Part shown: piece by piece, positions 1 through 5,646 of the stretch | Layout of the letters: each line of letters opens with the position of its first letter | How positions within the stretch are numbered: the stretch's first letter is position 1 | Assembly: GCA_002067855.1 (NCBI GenBank) | Contig: MVQS01000344.1 | Coordinates: forward strand, 1 to 9,162 | Source of the DNA: Syntrophaceae bacterium PtaB.Bin038 | Lineage (GTDB): Bacteria > Desulfobacterota > Syntrophia > Syntrophales > UBA2192 | Length of the DNA: 9,162 nt | Direction: 5' to 3' | Made by a program: the position numbers and the translations under genes | The notes under the pieces: generated by a model | What the model saw: only the letters and a program-made list of their open reading frames with translations | What the model was told of the DNA's origin: nothing | The model's database searches: none

Positions 1-1
1 C

Positions 2-967
2 CGGTGGTGGGGGCTTCTCGTGCCCATGAGGCGCGTGGAGCACATGCTGGACTCGGTGCGGCAGGTGGAGATGGAGTTCTCCCGCGGTGACCGCGATTCG
101 GCCGACACGTGGCCCGTGAGGCTTTCCGGCGAGGGGTTCCCGCGGTCCGTCACCGTCGCACAGCCGGTCGAGTTTCCCGAGGCGAGACAGATCGCCGAGG
201 AACTCGCGCGGTTCCTGCAAAAGCCCCTCGTCGACAGCTCCACGGGCGAGAGGATCACCCGCGATGCCGAACACCTCGACGAGTCCTGGCGCGACCGGAT
301 GCGCAGGACAAAGGGGGCCGCGTCCCCCATGCCGCCCCAGCCACCGGGGATGCGCACGCGGGTCGAGCGAACGGCCGAGGGGTACATCTTCCACATCCCC
401 GGCCCGCCGCTGCGCGGGTATCACTACATCCACGCGCTCGTTCCCGTCGTCTTCGCGGCGGCCGTGGCCTGGTTTTTCCTTCCCGCGCTGCTCGGACTCC
501 CCATGCCCGACTGGGTCCGCTATTTCTTCCTGGGGTTCATCGGCCTCTTCTTCATCGCCGTCCCCGTCATGTCGGCGCTGCTGAACATCCTGCGCCTCAA
601 GAACCGGTTCGAACGCGTCACGGTCACGAAGGCCGTCCTCCGTGTCGAGTCGCTCAAGCAGGGCAGGCGGGCCACGGTCGAGATCCCCGTCGACGAGCTG
701 GAGGACCTCGTGGCGCCCACGGCGAAGTCCCTCCTGGACTCGGTCGAGGTGCCCGGGATGAAAAAGGCCCCGCCCGGCGACACCGGGACTCCGCGTATGC
801 CCGACGGGCGGCCCCTGCCCCGCCTGCTACTGGCGGTGATGAACATGGCGGGCTCCCGGGGCATCACGGCCCGGAGCGACAGGGCCGTCGTCGAATTCGC
901 CGCCGGGCTCGACGAGGCGGAGACGGCCTACCTGTCCGCGCTCACCCGCAAGATGATCTCGGAATGA
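2..967 (+). CDS. Two-helix membrane protein of unknown function, 5'-partial
   Basis: I cannot name a function. The frame is open from the left edge of the window. The residues before the first possible start (GTG at 20, ATG at 26) read RWWGLLVP, which looks like continuing protein, so the gene probably begins outside the window. What is visible is a soluble segment of about 135 residues rich in charged residues (it includes ARQIAEELARFLQKPLVD), then two hydrophobic helices separated by a short loop (roughly residues 139-160 and 168-190, counted from the GTG at 20), then a basic C-terminal cytosolic-looking domain with the acidic patch VDELEDLV. Codon use matches the neighbours. The TGA at 965 is followed by about 135 non-coding bases, so this gene appears transcriptionally separate from the next one. 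The reading frame is secure; the role is unknown. Confidence 0.82.
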   Translation, partial: RWWGLLVPMRRVEHMLDSVRQVEMEFSRGDRDSADTWPVRLSGEGFPRSVTVAQPVEFPEARQIAEELARFLQKPLVDSSTGERITRDAEHLDESWRDRMRRTKGAASPMPPQPPGMRTRVERTAEGYIFHIPGPPLRGYHYIHALVPVVFAAAVAWFFLPALLGLPMPDWVRYFFLGFIGLFFIAVPVMSALLNILRLKNRFERVTVTKAVLRVESLKQGRRATVEIPVDELEDLVAPTAKSLLDSVEVPGMKKAPPGDTGTPRMPDGRPLPRLLLAVMNMAGSRGITARSDRAVVEFAAGLDEAETAYLSALTRKMISE

Positions 968-1019
968 GGGAAGAAGGGTGCCCGACTCGGCCGGCAGAGA
1001 ATCACCCCGGGAATCGTGC

Positions 1020-1046
1020 TTGACAAACGGCCCGTTGCGTTAGTAG
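1020..1046 (+). promoter_or_regulatory. Possible sigma70-type promoter for the acyltransferase gene
   Basis: A perfect TTGACA lies at 1020-1025. The best -10 candidates are poor: TAGTAG at 1041 with 15 nt spacing, or TAGAGG at 1044 with 18 nt. Just downstream, GGCTGAC is repeated at 1048 and 1061 with a 13 nt period, which could be an operator or chance. It is placed about 60 nt before the acyltransferase start. Confidence 0.33.
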
Positions 1047-1102
1047 AGGCTGACTTGATCGGCTGACCTGGTTTTCTTGCCCGACGCCTGCGAGGAGCCT
1101 TC

Positions 1103-1702
1103 ATGCACAGAACCGTTTTCGAGAGCCCCGTCTTGAGCCGCGTGCTCCAGGCCGTCTCCATCCTGTTTCTGAAAATCGCAGGGTGGCGAAGGATCGGCCG
1201 CGTGCCCGACCTGCCGAAGTACGTCATGATCGGGGCCCACCACACCTCCAACTGGGACGCCCCGCTCGCGATCGCCATGGTCTTTGCCTTCCGGATCAAG
1301 GCATACTGGCTGATGAAGAACACCGCCTTCCGGTGGCCTTTCGGAGGGCTCCTGAAATGGCTGGGCGCGATTCCCATCGACCGCACGAAATCGGCCGACG
1401 TGGTCGCCCGGATGGTCGAGGAGATGAAGAAGCGCGCTGAACTCGTGTTGCTGCTGGCGCCCGAGGGGACCCGGAAAAAGGTGGCGCGCTGGAAGAGCGG
1501 CTTCTACCACATCGCCCGCGGCGCAGGCGTCCCCATCGTGCTTGCGTTCCTGGACTATGCGCGCAGGGAGGGGGGGCTGGGCCCCGTCATCAATCCCACG
1601 GGCGACATCGAGGCCGACATGGGCGAGATTCTCCGGTTCTACTCCACCGTAACCGGCAAGCGGCCCGAGAGGATGGGAACCCTCGAGGTCCCGCAGGGCT
1701 GA
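1103..1702 (+). CDS. PlsC-like lysophospholipid acyltransferase family protein
   Basis: This 199-residue protein carries the acyltransferase signature blocks of the PlsC/LPLAT superfamily: HHTSNWD (catalytic H47 and D52, H-x4-D), the LGAIPIDR block (87-94) for acceptor binding, PEGTR (120-124), and GVPIV (142-146). The family transfers acyl groups from acyl-CoA or acyl-ACP to lysophospholipids or related alcohols at the cytoplasmic membrane. It is shorter than typical PlsC (about 240 residues) and resembles the compact LPLAT branch of uncertain acceptor. The N-terminal 25 residues are hydrophobic and amphipathic, fitting membrane association. The ATG at 1103 has GAGGAG at 1092-1097, a good Shine-Dalgarno. 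The next gene starts 21 nt after the stop, so the two are likely co-transcribed, which points to membrane lipid modification. Family assignment is secure; the substrate is not. Confidence 0.9.
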   Translation: MHRTVFESPVLSRVLQAVSILFLKIAGWRRIGRVPDLPKYVMIGAHHTSNWDAPLAIAMVFAFRIKAYWLMKNTAFRWPFGGLLKWLGAIPIDRTKSADVVARMVEEMKKRAELVLLLAPEGTRKKVARWKSGFYHIARGAGVPIVLAFLDYARREGGLGPVINPTGDIEADMGEILRFYSTVTGKRPERMGTLEVPQG

Positions 1703-1723
1703 GATCGAGCGGGGTCATCGAAC

Positions 1724-2887
1724 ATGGCGCGGCTGTTTGATGCCGTCATCGTCGGCGGAGGGCCTGCAGGCGCCGCGGCGGCGAAGGCCTGCGCCGAAGG
1801 CGGTTTCCGGGCGCTCATCGTGGAAAAGCGCGCGCTTCCGAGGCCGAAGGCCTGCTCCGGCATCCTTGTGCCTGCATCGGTCGATCTTGTTTCCCGCCAC
1901 TTCGGCGCGATCCCCCCGGACGTCCTCGCCCACCCTTCGACCCTTCAATCCCTGAGGATGCATTTCCCCTCGGGCCGGACCCTTGATGTCCCGCTCGGGG
2001 GCGCATTCGTGAGACGGGGGCCCTTCGATCAATGGCTCTGCCGCGCCGCGGGCGTCGAGATCTCCGAGGGGACAACGGCGGAATCCTTCGTGGAGAGCGC
2101 AGACGCGGTGACGGTGCGGTGCACGCGGGGGCCGGGGCAGGAGCAGGTCGCGCGGGGCCGGGTGCTCATCGCCGCCGACGGGGGAACCTCGCGCATCGTC
2201 CGCGCGATCACCCCGGAGAGGCGCGGAAGACTTGCCTGGTACACGGCCCTCCAGGAGGCGTGGGACACCCCCTGCGCGCTGGAGCCCGGCCGCTTCCACT
2301 TCTTCGCCTTCCCGTCGATCTCCCCTTACCCGTCGGCATACGTGAAGGACGGAAAAACCCTTCTCGAGGTCGTCGCCGCTGCAGGGGACTCCGCGGAGGC
2401 GGCCTTGAGAAGGTTCAGGGAGCTCCTGAGGCGGGAATTCGGGTTTATCGAGGGGGGAAGGCGCGCCTCCCGCCTCGGGTGCCGCGTGGCCTACGCGGCG
2501 CCCGGGAATCATTTCTGCTTCGGCTCGGCCCGGATCCTCGTGGCGGGCGAGGCAAGCGGGCTTCTGAACCCGTTCGGCGAGGGAATCTCCTCGGCCCTTG
2601 CCTCGGGGCGGATCGCGGGCGAGTCCGCCGCGAGGGCACTCCGCGAGGGCCGGGTGCCGGGGGATCTCTACCGGGAGGCCGTGGAAGCGCAGAGACAGCG
2701 CACGCTGCGGCAGTTCCGTCGCAGCGCCTACGTTGCCGGCCGGGATGTGACCTTCGACATCCGCAGGGGCCTCGCAGACCTGCCGTTTACGGGCCGCATC
2801 CGAGCGGTCGCGGACCTGCTGGGGTGGCTGGCGTCCCTCGGCGGGCCGGCGGGACCGCAACCCGAGCGGAGGCGGGGTTCAAGATAA
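1724..2887 (+). CDS. FAD-dependent oxidoreductase, geranylgeranyl reductase family
   Basis: The 387-residue protein has the features of the FixC/geranylgeranyl reductase group of flavoproteins: an N-terminal Rossmann dinucleotide motif GGGPAG (11-16) ending in E34, which binds the FAD ribose; the KACSG segment (42-46), equivalent to the KPCGG stretch of geranylgeranyl reductases; and the second FAD motif, here AGEASGLLNPFGEG (274-287), where GE replaces the usual GD. Family members reduce isoprenoid double bonds or hydroxylate aromatic substrates using FAD and a reduced partner. The C-terminal 80 residues, after the FAD motif, are helical and basic. It sits 21 nt downstream of a PlsC-like acyltransferase, so a lipid or isoprenoid substrate is a reasonable inference. 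An exact substrate cannot be read from sequence. Confidence 0.88.
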   Translation: MARLFDAVIVGGGPAGAAAAKACAEGGFRALIVEKRALPRPKACSGILVPASVDLVSRHFGAIPPDVLAHPSTLQSLRMHFPSGRTLDVPLGGAFVRRGPFDQWLCRAAGVEISEGTTAESFVESADAVTVRCTRGPGQEQVARGRVLIAADGGTSRIVRAITPERRGRLAWYTALQEAWDTPCALEPGRFHFFAFPSISPYPSAYVKDGKTLLEVVAAAGDSAEAALRRFRELLRREFGFIEGGRRASRLGCRVAYAAPGNHFCFGSARILVAGEASGLLNPFGEGISSALASGRIAGESAARALREGRVPGDLYREAVEAQRQRTLRQFRRSAYVAGRDVTFDIRRGLADLPFTGRIRAVADLLGWLASLGGPAGPQPERRRGSR

Positions 2888-2896
2888 TGTGCGGGA

Positions 2897-2955
2897 ATGC
2901 CGATTTCCCCCGTAGAGGGCGAAGCGCGTCGGGGCGCTTCAGGGGAGGTCGGCAT
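2897..2955 (+). promoter_or_regulatory. Structured leader that may mask the Shine-Dalgarno of the next ORF
   Basis: Bases 2897-2910 pair with 2942-2955 in a 14 bp stem (12 Watson-Crick, 2 G-U). Inside it is a second perfect 7 bp hairpin, GAAGCGC 2921-2927 with GCGCTTC 2934-2940. The 3' side of the outer stem contains most of AGGGGAGG (2941-2948), the ribosome binding site of the ATG at 2957. No U-tract follows, so it is not a classical terminator. A translational switch is inferred only from this geometry. Confidence 0.4.
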
Positions 2956-2956
2956 C

Positions 2957-3181
2957 ATGAGGACGCCGAGACAACCCGGGTACAGGCCGTCGGAGCAGTG
3001 CCCCGTCTGCGGCAGCAGCCGGAGCCGCAGCGCCGGGGGGTTCGGGCCCGGCGCGAGTCCCGTTGTGAGGACCTTCTACGCCTGCGGCTACACCGTCACG
3101 GCGGCGGCGACGTCGTCGGGGCGCATGCTGGTCGTGGGGGTGGGGTGCAGGGGCCCAAAGGCGGCGGCAAGGGACCGATGA
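2957..3181 (+). CDS. Small zinc-ribbon-like protein of unknown function
   Basis: This is a 74-residue ORF that I do not recognise as a named family. The start at 2957 is chosen because AGGGGAGG (2941-2948) lies 8 nt upstream; an in-frame ATG at 2897 would give 94 residues but has no convincing site. The protein has CPVCGS near residue 15, then YACGYTV about 28 residues later, then a single Cys in VGCRG. This is a C-x2-C knuckle plus two further cysteines, suggestive of a small metal-binding fold though not a canonical second C-x2-C. The middle is Gly/Ser/Arg rich and low in complexity. It follows the flavoprotein gene by 69 nt. In DNA this GC-rich, open frames arise by chance, so the strong ribosome site and the Cys pattern are the only support. 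Confidence 0.5.
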   Translation: MRTPRQPGYRPSEQCPVCGSSRSRSAGGFGPGASPVVRTFYACGYTVTAAATSSGRMLVVGVGCRGPKAAARDR

Positions 3182-3234
3182 CCCGTTCATCGGGTTGCTC
3201 ATCCGTGTCCGAATGCAAGGTTCCTGAAGAGGCG

Positions 3235-3338
3235 GAAGTCAGGAAGCTATGAAGTTGAGAAGTTCGGAGTAGCGGAGCTAAACGATTGGCTTTCTGCCAT
3301 TCCAAGCTTCAACACTTCTCAACTTCGCAACTTCCCGT
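3235..3338. repeat. Octanucleotide-periodic inverted repeat (GAAGNNNN / CTTCNNNN)
   Basis: On the left, GAAG recurs every 8 nt at 3235, 3243, 3251 and 3259, followed in phase by GAGT and GAGC. On the right, CTTC recurs every 8 nt at 3307, 3315, 3323 and 3331. The two blocks are reverse complements in their core: GAAGTTGAGAAGT 3251-3263 matches ACTTCTCAACTTC 3314-3326 perfectly over 13 bp, with about 50 nt between. It lies in the gap between two convergent genes. The function is unknown; it could act as a 3'-end hairpin. Confidence 0.7.
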
Positions 3339-3363
3339 TTCGCGCAAGGGAGGCGCCACCCGT

Positions 3364-3399
3364 CAACCTATGAACCAACGAACCAATGAACGAGCGGAC
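3364..3399. repeat. Degenerate octanucleotide tandem repeat (GAACCAAY units)
   Basis: AAC-ending tetramers recur every 8 nt: CAAC at 3364, GAAC at 3372, 3380 and 3388, GGAC at 3396. The clearest units read GAACCAAC, GAACCAAT, GAACGAGC. It has the same 8 nt period as the neighbouring GAAG/CTTC block but an unrelated sequence. It lies just beyond the stop codon of the DUF1385 gene. No function is evident. Confidence 0.6.
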
Positions 3400-3410
3400 C
3401 TTTCCTCGCT

Positions 3411-4355
3411 CTAGATGACCCTCTTCATGGCCGCCACGGCCACCTCGATCTGGTCGTCCGTGGGCTCGCGTGTCGTGATCTTCTGCAGCATGAGCCCCGG
3501 CCAGCTGATCGCGTTGACCCAGCCTTTCTCCTTGTGCTTCCCGCTGAAACGGATGATCTCGTAGGAAATCCCCGCGATGAGGGGAAAGAGCGAAAGCTTG
3601 CAGACCACCCTCATCAGGAAATCCGGCCGTCCCAGCAGCGAGAAGATCAGGATCGAGATCACGAACACCACGAGGATGAAGCTCGTCCCGCACCGGGGGT
3701 GCCGCGTCGAGAACCGCTTGATGTTCTCCACGGTGAGTTCCTGGCCGTGCTCCCAGGCGAAGACGGTCTTGTGTTCGGCCCCGTGGTACATGAAGACCCG
3801 CCGCATGTCCTTCATGAGCAGGGTAGTCAGCAGGAAGGCGAGGAAGATCGAGAGCCGGATGAGCCCCTCGACGATGTTGAGGAGAATCGTGTTCTCGATG
3901 ACGCCCCTCAACGAGGCGAAGCAGTAGGCCGGGATCAAGACGAAGAGCGTGACCGCCAGGCCGAAGCTCATGCACAGCGACAGTGCGATCTCCCAGCCCT
4001 GGGGTTTCTTCTCGCCTTCGGGCAGGGCGATCTCGGCGGAGTACAGCAGGGTCTTGATGCCGAGGACCATCATCTCCACGAGCGTCACAAAGCCTCGGAC
4101 GATGCGCAGCCCCAGGAGGGGGTAGCGTTTCGTGAGGGGGACGTAGTCCTGCTCCTTGATGACGATTTCCTGTGCGGGCGTGCGCACCGCCGTGGCGATC
4201 CGGTTGCCGTGCCGCATCATGACGCCTTCGATGACGGCCTGGCCGCCGGCGATGTCGTCGGGGCCGGTGGGCTTCGAATGCCCGCAGGCGGGTTCCTGGT
4301 TGGCGAGGTGCACGATCCGGCTGAAGAAGGACCGGGTCAGTCGAAGGATCGTCAT
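3411..4355 (-). CDS. DUF1385 (YqhQ-like) membrane protein
   Basis: The 314-residue protein carries the hallmarks of DUF1385/COG3872: GGQAVIEGVMMR (37-48), YHGAEHKTV (190-198) and RHPRCGTSF (218-226), whose conserved His, Glu and Cys suggest a metal site. Hydrophobic helices lie near 85-105, 122-146, 157-181, 226-240 and 248-265. The biochemical role of the family is not established. The start is the ATG at 4355, not an upstream one, because it overlaps the tatA stop as ATGA (translational coupling) and aligns with the family N-terminus. Relatives often lie next to rpmE or prfA; here the partner is tatA and no prfA follows. Downstream there is only repeat-bearing intergenic DNA. The family call is firm. 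Confidence 0.92.
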   Translation of the reverse strand: MTILRLTRSFFSRIVHLANQEPACGHSKPTGPDDIAGGQAVIEGVMMRHGNRIATAVRTPAQEIVIKEQDYVPLTKRYPLLGLRIVRGFVTLVEMMVLGIKTLLYSAEIALPEGEKKPQGWEIALSLCMSFGLAVTLFVLIPAYCFASLRGVIENTILLNIVEGLIRLSIFLAFLLTTLLMKDMRRVFMYHGAEHKTVFAWEHGQELTVENIKRFSTRHPRCGTSFILVVFVISILIFSLLGRPDFLMRVVCKLSLFPLIAGISYEIIRFSGKHKEKGWVNAISWPGLMLQKITTREPTDDQIEVAVAAMKRVI

Positions 4356-4534
4356 GGCTTCCCCGCCTTTTCGGGTTCCTTCTCTTCCCTCCCGGCGGGT
4401 TCGCTCACGGCCTTCTTGAACCCGCGGACGGCCTTTCCCATGGCGCCGCCGAGTTCGGAGATCTTGCCGGGTCCGAAGAAGACCAGCGCGATGACGACGA
4501 TGATGAGCAGCTCGGGCAGTCCGATGTTGGGCAT
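4352..4534 (-). CDS. tatA: Sec-independent protein translocase subunit TatA
   Basis: A 60-residue TatA/E-type protein. A short periplasmic start (MPNIGLPE) leads into one transmembrane helix (LLIIVVIALVFF, residues 8-19), then the FGP hinge (19-21), then an amphipathic helix with the pattern KISELGGAMGKAVRGFKKA (23-41), and a charged Glu/Lys-rich tail. TatA oligomers form the conduit for folded, twin-arginine signal-bearing proteins at the inner membrane. Length is at the short end of normal. The ATG at 4534 is preceded on the minus strand by GGAGG 10 nt upstream; an extension to 4633 would add residues unlike the family. The stop overlaps the start of the DUF1385 gene. No tatB or tatC is present in the window. 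Confidence 0.93.
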   Translation of the reverse strand: MPNIGLPELLIIVVIALVFFGPGKISELGGAMGKAVRGFKKAVSEPAGREEKEPEKAGKP

Positions 4535-4566
4535 GTGTGGGGTACCTCCGTTTGCAACGAACGAAG

Positions 4567-4594
4567 ATGCTACCACAAATCGCCAGGAATGCAA
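4567..4594 (-). promoter_or_regulatory. Weak sigma70-type promoter candidate for tatA
   Basis: On the minus strand TTGCAT (4594-4589) and TAGCAT (4572-4567) are separated by 16 nt and lie about 33 nt before the tatA start. Only 3/6 and 4/6 positions match consensus. The position is right; the motif quality is low. Confidence 0.28.
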
Positions 4595-4627
4595 CCTGTT
4601 CCGCGGGGCCCGGGGCATGTGAGGCCC

Positions 4628-4654
4628 TGTCAACGGATGACGGCCATGGGCGTT
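4628..4654 (+). promoter_or_regulatory. ECF-type promoter, copy 1 (before the Cys-rich secreted gene)
   Basis: TGTCAACGG at 4628-4636, 14 nt, then CGTT at 4651-4654. This is AAC-N16-CGT, the spacing expected of an ECF -35/-10 pair. The same motif with identical spacing occurs at 6680 and 8297. The CGTT is 37 nt before the ATG at 4688, leaving a leader of about 28 nt with the Shine-Dalgarno inside it. Confidence 0.62.
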
Positions 4655-4687
4655 TAGTCAAAAAAAGTCCACAGGGAGGAGGTCTGT

Positions 4688-5089
4688 ATGCATGCGAAAA
4701 TTATGATGGGTTCGACGAAGCGGACGGCGGCCGCCCTGGCCGCATTGGCGCTGTGCGCCCTGCTGGTTGCCGGTGCGGAGGCGCCGGCCGCCCAGGGGCC
4801 CTGCGCCGACGATGTGGCCAAGTACTGCAAGGACGTCAAGCCGGGAGGGGGCCGGCTGGCCAGGTGCCTTAAGGACAACGAGAAACAGCTTTCGCCCGCG
4901 TGCAAGGCTAGCATCGAGGACTCGAGGGAAAAGGCGAAGGAGGCCCACCAGGCCTGCGCCGACGATGTCCAGAAACACTGCAAGGGCGTCAAGCCGGGCC
5001 AGGGGCGTATCGTCAAGTGCCTCAAGGAGCACGAGAAGGACCTTTCGCCGGAGTGCAAGGCGAAACTGACGGAGCCGAAGAGGAGATAG
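4688..5089 (+). CDS. Secreted cysteine-rich repeat protein (GLG1-type repeats)
   Basis: A 133-residue protein with an N-terminal signal peptide (basic KR at 11-12, hydrophobic 14-29, cleavage probably just before G37). The mature part is two copies of a four-cysteine repeat, C39/C47/C60/C72 and C90/C98/C111/C123, each of the form CADDVxKxC...VKPGxGR...C...LSPxCK. The copies start 51 residues (153 nt) apart and are alike at DNA level, so they arose by duplication. The pattern matches the cysteine-rich repeat first described in Golgi apparatus protein 1 and found in many bacterial exported proteins of unknown role; the cysteines probably form disulfides in the periplasm. GGGAGGAGG (4674-4682) lies 5 nt before the ATG. 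An ECF-type promoter precedes it and a strong terminator follows, so it is a single-gene unit. Confidence 0.87.
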   Translation: MHAKIMMGSTKRTAAALAALALCALLVAGAEAPAAQGPCADDVAKYCKDVKPGGGRLARCLKDNEKQLSPACKASIEDSREKAKEAHQACADDVQKHCKGVKPGQGRIVKCLKEHEKDLSPECKAKLTEPKRR

Positions 5090-5097
5090 CCTCAACG

Positions 5098-5128
5098 GAA
5101 AAAGCCCCGCCAAGCGCGGGGCTTTTTC
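5098..5128. terminator. Strong bidirectional intrinsic terminator
   Basis: A perfect stem pairs GAAAAAGCCCCGC (5098-5110) with GCGGGGCTTTTTC (5116-5128) around the 5 nt loop CAAGC. GC-rich stem with A5 before and T5 after, so it can end the Cys-rich gene on the plus strand and the facing small gene on the minus strand. Confidence 0.9.
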
Positions 5129-5218
5129 ATTTCACACGTCCGTGAAGCTGCCGCCCGGTCGTTGCGGGCGTGCAGGGTGAGGCGTCCGCTTCGTCTGCGT
5201 GTCGGATTCGGGGACGGG

Positions 5219-5470
5219 TCAGGCCGCCTTCCCGATCCGCCGATGAGGGGCCCAGCGGGAGAGCCCGACCTTCATGGCGATCAGCGCGCGCCGGAACTCC
5301 CTCAGCGTTCGCTCGCACTGCAGGAGCGCCCGGCTGTAGGACTGTTTCTGATCGTCCTTGATTGCGGGGCTGACAAGGGCCAGCTCGAGGGCCTTCTTCA
5401 CCACGATGAGCCTTCCCAGTTCGCCTTCGAATCTCTCTACGTCGTCCCTTGTGAGAACTCCCCTCTGCAT
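5219..5470 (-). CDS. Small helical protein of unknown function
   Basis: An 83-residue protein I do not recognise. It has no signal peptide or membrane helix. Residues 8-65 are predicted by eye to be strongly helical, with spaced hydrophobics (LGRLIVVKKALELALV, then LLQCERTLREFRRALIAM), as in a helical hairpin or coiled coil; the tail is basic. The start is supported by GAGGAG on the minus strand 7 nt before the ATG at 5470, and codon use is like the neighbours. It faces the Cys-rich gene tail to tail, sharing the terminator at 5098-5128; the 90 bases between hold no other evident signal. No convincing promoter is seen upstream, and it does not carry the ECF-type motif. Confidence 0.68.
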   Translation of the reverse strand: MQRGVLTRDDVERFEGELGRLIVVKKALELALVSPAIKDDQKQSYSRALLQCERTLREFRRALIAMKVGLSRWAPHRRIGKAA

Positions 5471-5565
5471 CGCGTTTCTCCTCAGGCCTGCCGTATTCTG
5501 TTCAAGATCAGAAGCTGTACCTTCAGTTAAGCAAGATGCGTGCCGCCAGTTCCGTCATCTTTTTC

Positions 5566-5594
5566 GTGAAAAGAGTCCCCGGCGGGGCTATAAT
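5566..5594 (+). promoter_or_regulatory. Sigma70-type promoter for the alcohol dehydrogenase
   Basis: A perfect TATAAT at 5589-5594 is preceded, 17 nt upstream, by GTGAAA at 5566-5571 (4/6 to TTGACA). The spacer and the first base of the -10 hold an inverted repeat, AGTCCCC (5574-5580) and GGGGCT (5584-5589), which could be an operator. It lies about 53 nt before the GTG start at 5647. Confidence 0.58.
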
Positions 5595-5646
5595 CCATGG
5601 CCGGACGGGGGCGTCGGCAACCGGGTTCCGTCGGAGGGAAGAGGCC

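Noticed and set aside
1715..2860. Long open frame on the minus strand opposite the flavoprotein gene
   Set aside because: It is an Arg/Gly/Pro-rich shadow of the GC-rich plus-strand gene, with no recognisable domain or ribosome site.
3180..3196. Terminator after the zinc-ribbon-like ORF
   Set aside because: The hairpin ACCCG/CGGGT has only 5 bp and no following T-run.
3363..3390. CGTCAACC as a fourth ECF-type promoter
   Set aside because: There is no CGTT at the matching distance (the bases there are CAAT), the upstream T is missing, and no plus-strand gene follows. It is part of the 8 nt repeat.
3235..3399. CRISPR array
   Set aside because: The units are only 8 nt with no 23-40 nt repeats or unique spacers, and no cas genes are nearby.
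3534..4622. Long open frame on the plus strand opposite DUF1385 and tatA
   Set aside because: Its Asp/Glu/His-rich translation is the antisense of two confidently identified genes and it has no family features.
4628..4633. TTGACA on the minus strand as the -35 of tatA
   Set aside because: The expected -10 position is GGCCCC-like, and the same bases are explained on the plus strand by the repeated ECF motif.
4356..4661. Upstream extension of the DUF1385 frame
   Set aside because: The extension runs through tatA in another frame, is Arg-rich noise, and the ATG at 4355 is coupled to the tatA stop and fits the family N-terminus.
5536..5646. Upstream ATG start for the alcohol dehydrogenase
   Set aside because: It precedes the TATAAT promoter, has no ribosome site, and would add 37 residues absent from the family; GTG at 5647 has GGAGGG at good spacing.
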